Assembly (NCBI RefSeq): GCF_030272615.1
Contig: NC_081412.1
Coordinates: forward strand, 144,066,247 to 144,130,246
Reading direction: 5' to 3'
DNA: 64,000 nt
Source of the DNA: Cryptomeria japonica
Taxonomy: Eukaryota > Streptophyta > Pinopsida > Cupressales > Cupressaceae
The notes beneath the pieces were generated by a model. It did no database searches. It saw only the letters and a list, made by a program, of their open reading frames with translations, and was not told the origin of the DNA. Position numbers and translations under genes: made by a program. Shown piece by piece: positions 60,347 through 64,000 of this stretch (positions are counted from its first letter, which is position 1; each line of letters begins with the position of its first letter).

Positions 60347-63300
60347 TGTTGGTGTTTGTTTTATCATCTACCAAACATTAGAATAAGATACCCGAAGGTA
60401 TTCTATTCTCTCCTGAAAAAATCACTATCGATTCCAAGGTCTATATGTGCGAACAAGCAACTTTAGTGAAATAGCTTCTTGGGTAGTGTATGCTGAAAAT
60501 CTCAAGGGGGACTTACGTTAACAAATGTCTTTGAACTGTTGGACTTAGACGGATTTAGCAATTTTAGGCTCTCTCTTTTTAGGTTTTCTGGGATTTAGAC
60601 TTTCAAAAAAAGAGAAAAGAGATAGGGTTTAGGAAAGTTGATCTAATCCTACGAACTCCGGAGACGGTATCAATTGGGTGCTCTCGGGAAACCACACTTT
60701 GCTTCGCCACGCTGAGGACAACTAGACAAAGTTGGTGCAATCTTCAATGGGTTGTGCTTATGATCGAAGTTTTGGCATGCACAGAGGATAGGCTCAGACT
60801 AACTTTGCACAGTGAAATGGAAATCATCCATTCACCAAAAGTATGAGCGGAGATACACCGTCAATTAACACTTATCAAATCCTTCATTCAACGCTAATAA
60901 CATGAAAGCAAATCTAAATTAACTTTAACTAAGTGTTGAGGAAATTGAAAGCATGCTAATCATTCAAACAATGGGATTACAAAGCTTTAAGAGACAACGC
61001 ACATGCAATATATTATTCGAAAATGACCTTCACGCAACAATATGTCAAAAACCTCACACTCTCCAAATTAGAGGAGGTAGCCTTATATAGTTTTCAGAAA
61101 TAAATGAACGACCGAGATCAAACAGTGATCAAGGGCCCAGATTGAAAGCTACAAACCCTAATTAGGGTTTCCCAAAACTCTATTAGTTTGAAAGAATGAG
61201 AAAGTGACATGTGGCACAACTGCTATTCTCATTGAGGTGAGCGTCCAGTTTCCCCTTTCGCAAATTCGATGTACCTGGACATGATAAGCCTGACCTCCTC
61301 CATAGTGACACTTGGCAAGCTGCTAATCTGGAAGTCAATGATGTCCATATCATCGGTACATGTGGCGAGGATGCTTTCCCCCTCAACTGCTTGGGCAAGA
61401 AAGTTCTCATTGATGAAAGAAAATTTGCAATCCTTGAAAGATCGTCCTTGTCAATCATCCCCGAGTCCTTGAAGAAGCTCGACTGAATCCTGGCTCTCAG
61501 GTTCTCTGCTTGCAAGTGCTTCTCCCTTATATACTCTTTCTTCCAGATCTTTGATGCTACATGAAACATTTTGCTCAAAATTTCCCTGACACTCTCCTCT
61601 GTCTCAACTTAGTCTCGGATTTCTTCAAAACTTCAATCCGGGTGACCAAAGCATAATACCAGGTGTTAAAGTCATACCTATCCCTAGCTTGTATGACACC
61701 TCCATCCACCAAACTTCTCTTTGACAAGCCTCAGATAACCATCAGATGTGGAAATATTTCATCTTGTATTTCCTCTACATCTTCACAATTTGCAGCTAGG
61801 TCCTGGATACGGCTGACCAACGAAGAAGCCGACTCATGCGCTGATACTAAATTTTCCACAAGTATATTAGCACGTGCTGAAGCATTTGAAATCGACTCCT
61901 TGGCCTGTGTGAATGTGCCCTTCATATCTTCGTAATCCTTCATTAACTCTTGCTGAAGAGGCTGTGGAGGGGTGACCGGTATCTCATGCTTGAGTGGCCT
62001 GGTAAGATGGAGAACGTACCTCCTCCATTGCTGGTTTTCTTCCTCAACCTTCTCTCTCTTCTCTCTCTCCTGAGCTAAACTCGCCTCGAGGGCGTTACAA
62101 GAGTCCTCAAAGTACTGGACTTTTTGGTCCTGGGTAGGCTTACCCAACTCTATAGTTGTGATCTTATAATCCTCCGGGGCAATATTGTCTCGAGTTTTTC
62201 CTTCCTTTAGCACAGCTATTTGAACTATCTTGAATCTCGCACTATCCCTCTGAATCAAAGAGAACTTTTTGGTTGGCTTGGGTGGCTTGGCTATGACTGG
62301 CTCATTCACCTTCTCAGAAATGTTGCTGTGTTCTCTTCAGAATGGGCTTCCTTAGGGACCTTAGTCCTTATCCTTTCCCTCAGCCAATCAGGAATGGTCG
62401 ACTGCTCTACGGTATTCTGATCAAACCCATCATCTGTCCCTCCTGGTCTAGTAGCTATACCATCCAAGAAGACTACTGGAGATGCAGGCGTTTCAACTTA
62501 TCTAGCTGCATTTAAAATTTGCTCTCTATCCGGACTTTGGACAACTGCTTTCATTATTTCCTCAATTGAAGGAGAAGGCACTCTCACTGCATTCTGATCA
62601 AGCACGGTAGATGCGGCACTCAGGATGGAATGACCTTCGCTGGACTTCCGTCTCTCCCCTACAACCTTCTTTCCTATGGCCTTTCCAGAGCTTCCAACTA
62701 ACTCCTCTTCCGGGACCCAACACTCTTTGGATTCCGAGCATTGCCTGCAGAGATGCAAGGGTTGGAGGACAGAGAGTCATTTACTCCCATCAAGTCGTAG
62801 GTTAGGGCCACACCCTTAGACTTCAATGGTTTCGTCCTTTCAGGGGTCCACCATTTAGAATATTTGACCACCGACCTCATGAGGTCTGCCAAATCTGATT
62901 TTTCTCCCTCTGACCAATCTATCAAGGCTAGTGGTTCATTCTTCATCTTTTCAAAACCTATCTGCTGAAGCTCAAGGCTGTCTTCTACTTGGTCAGCAAC
63001 TCTAAACACCTCTGTTGCTCTTACCATGCTCAAGGGAATCCTCGACCACAATCTCTTTCTGATCTCAAAACTATCGATTGTGTTAGCCCAATAATCTTCT
63101 AAATCAGCTTTGTGCTCAAATGTCATCCCTTCGTTCCTTTTTGTTTTGGGGAACGGATAAAAATTCTTCCTCACCTTGTACTGATAAAAGGGGTACCAAG
63201 CCAGCTCCTTCTCAGCAGTGGCAGCGGCTTGTGATGATGGACACGTTTCTAGTCCATTCCCAATCGTGAGAGAGGAGGTTCCTGCCTTCTTCTGCCTATC

Positions 63301-64000
63301 TCTTTGAATTGCCATATATCCCTCCAATTGCCTCACAACCTCGAGTAGCACAACTCGGTTGGTAGGGTAAGCTGGAAGCTTATAGGTAGATCCGGTAAAC
63401 CCTTGAATTCTAATGTAAGTGAACTTCGGGTATTGGATATACCAATATCCGAATCTACCGATGAAGTCCATAGATTCTTGAGAGAGTCTCTGATGTAGTC
63501 AACCTTGCAACGTCTGTGTGATGTGCATGAGAAATATGTCATTCACCCTTTTGAAATGGAACTTTTCTTCCATGTGAAGCTGGGGATAACAGTCATAGAC
63601 TGGAAACTGATTTTCTTTGTTTCCCACTTCCCCTCTGTAGGTTAGGCCTCTATATCTGTAGGTTCTAGTCAGGGAATAGATCAGGTATGAGCTCATGAAG
63701 AAGGTCCTATTTGCTTCCAGATTCTTCAGTTGGCTATCCAAGTTGTCACTTATCATTCGAGCCCAGTCTATCATCTTCACTCCGTTCATTATTTTATTTA
63801 TAAAATAATACATCCAGGGCTCGAATGGAGCACCTTGAGGATTCCCCATTATCCTGTTCAGTAGGACGATCATATCTCCAATATCTTCCTTGAAGTATGC
63901 TCTCACCAAGCTCTTCCTCTGTAGTTTGGAGGCACTTTTCTTGGGCTTGTCCAGCCAGGAATGATTGACGATGGCGTCATACTCCTCCAAGTAGTCTTGA
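60347..64000 (-). mobile_element. Element D3: D-family member, truncated by the window edge
   Basis: Its 3' end on the minus strand is AACACCAACA at 60347. The 150 bases before that match the ends of D1 and G (ACCTTGGAATC, then GAGAG, then the CAACA end). It was inserted into D2 about 160 bases before D2's expected end, in opposite orientation. The ORF runs on the minus strand from the window edge to about 61183. Leader and 5' end are outside the window. Several breaks. Confidence 0.72.
61183..63990 (-). CDS. D3 long ORF, partial (fossil)
   Basis: Minus strand. Head motifs (DMIVLLNRIMGNPQGAPFEP, ISDNLDSQLKNLEANRTFF, LTYRGEVGNKENQF), the linker region (near 62740-62640) and the coiled tail with YDFNTWYYALVT (near 61645-61680) follow the same order as D2. 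Without the solo LTR, it shows that linker and tail are normally adjacent. Breaks are present. The N-terminal part lies beyond 64000. Confidence 0.65.

Larger units (their letters stand above)
55322..64000. repeat. Large inverted repeat formed by D2 and D3
   Basis: Plus-strand 55322-60346 pairs with 60509-64000 on the minus strand. The arms exceed 3.4 kb and are about 90-95% alike by eye. The centre is the last 160 bases of D3. The left arm alone carries the 1469-bp solo LTR. The right arm continues past the window. Confidence 0.85.

Noticed and set aside
55322-64000. Pure assembly artefact palindrome
   Set aside because: The arms differ by several percent and only one carries the solo LTR, so they are not a mirrored duplicate of one read set. 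Long-read support would still be useful.

Overview
The window looks like nuclear DNA of a large-genome seed plant, most likely a gymnosperm (conifer-type). It holds no bacterial signals. It carries plant-style spliced genes and is dominated by nested LTR retrotransposons, including very long single LTR-like units, plus hAT DNA transposons and AT-rich intergenic DNA. Only one segment looks like host coding sequence: a probable first exon with a plastid transit peptide at 30850-31099. The organism call is inference from repeat content, not from a marker gene.

Layout. 375-8182 is element A, a young Tat-type Ty3/gypsy element with two 1.2 kb LTRs that carries only gag and a protease-like region. 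8183-11260 is degenerate intergenic DNA with a 63-bp minisatellite and an old gypsy integrase fragment. 11266-25678 is unit F1, a single LTR-like unit flanked by CAAGA. It has been split by a copia-like element (B, 13320-20091, minus strand, flanked by ATATA) and by F2, a reversed copy of F1's own family (21145-25070, flanked by ATTAT). 25684-30840 is AT-rich, with a retroposon-like insert. 30850-36805 contains the host exon, a fresh 457-bp tandem duplication and T-rich intron-like DNA. 36814-48095 is a composite hAT transposon flanked by GTTTTAAT. It holds two hAT transposase halves facing each other and is interrupted by element D1 (38805-45985, minus strand, flanked by GGAAG). 49095-64000 holds two more D-family members, D2 (plus) and D3 (minus). 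They are joined tail to tail, and smaller LTR-like units are inserted into D2.

Most unusual content. The D family (D1, D2, D3) consists of elements with LTR-style ends (TGTTG...CAACA) and, where both ends are seen, a 5-bp target duplication, but with no detectable terminal direct repeat. Each carries one long coding region for a protein with a globular head, a basic linker and a coiled-coil tail. No gag, protease, reverse transcriptase or integrase is visible in them. A protein of similar architecture is also carried by the copia-like element B. The leaders of D1, D2 and the related unit G each hold a different private tandem array. The most striking is twelve copies of a 43-bp imperfect palindrome at a spacing near 178 bp.

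All retroelements are treated as fossils: each shows interrupted coding or lacks pol. No RNA genes, CRISPR arrays or complete host genes were found.
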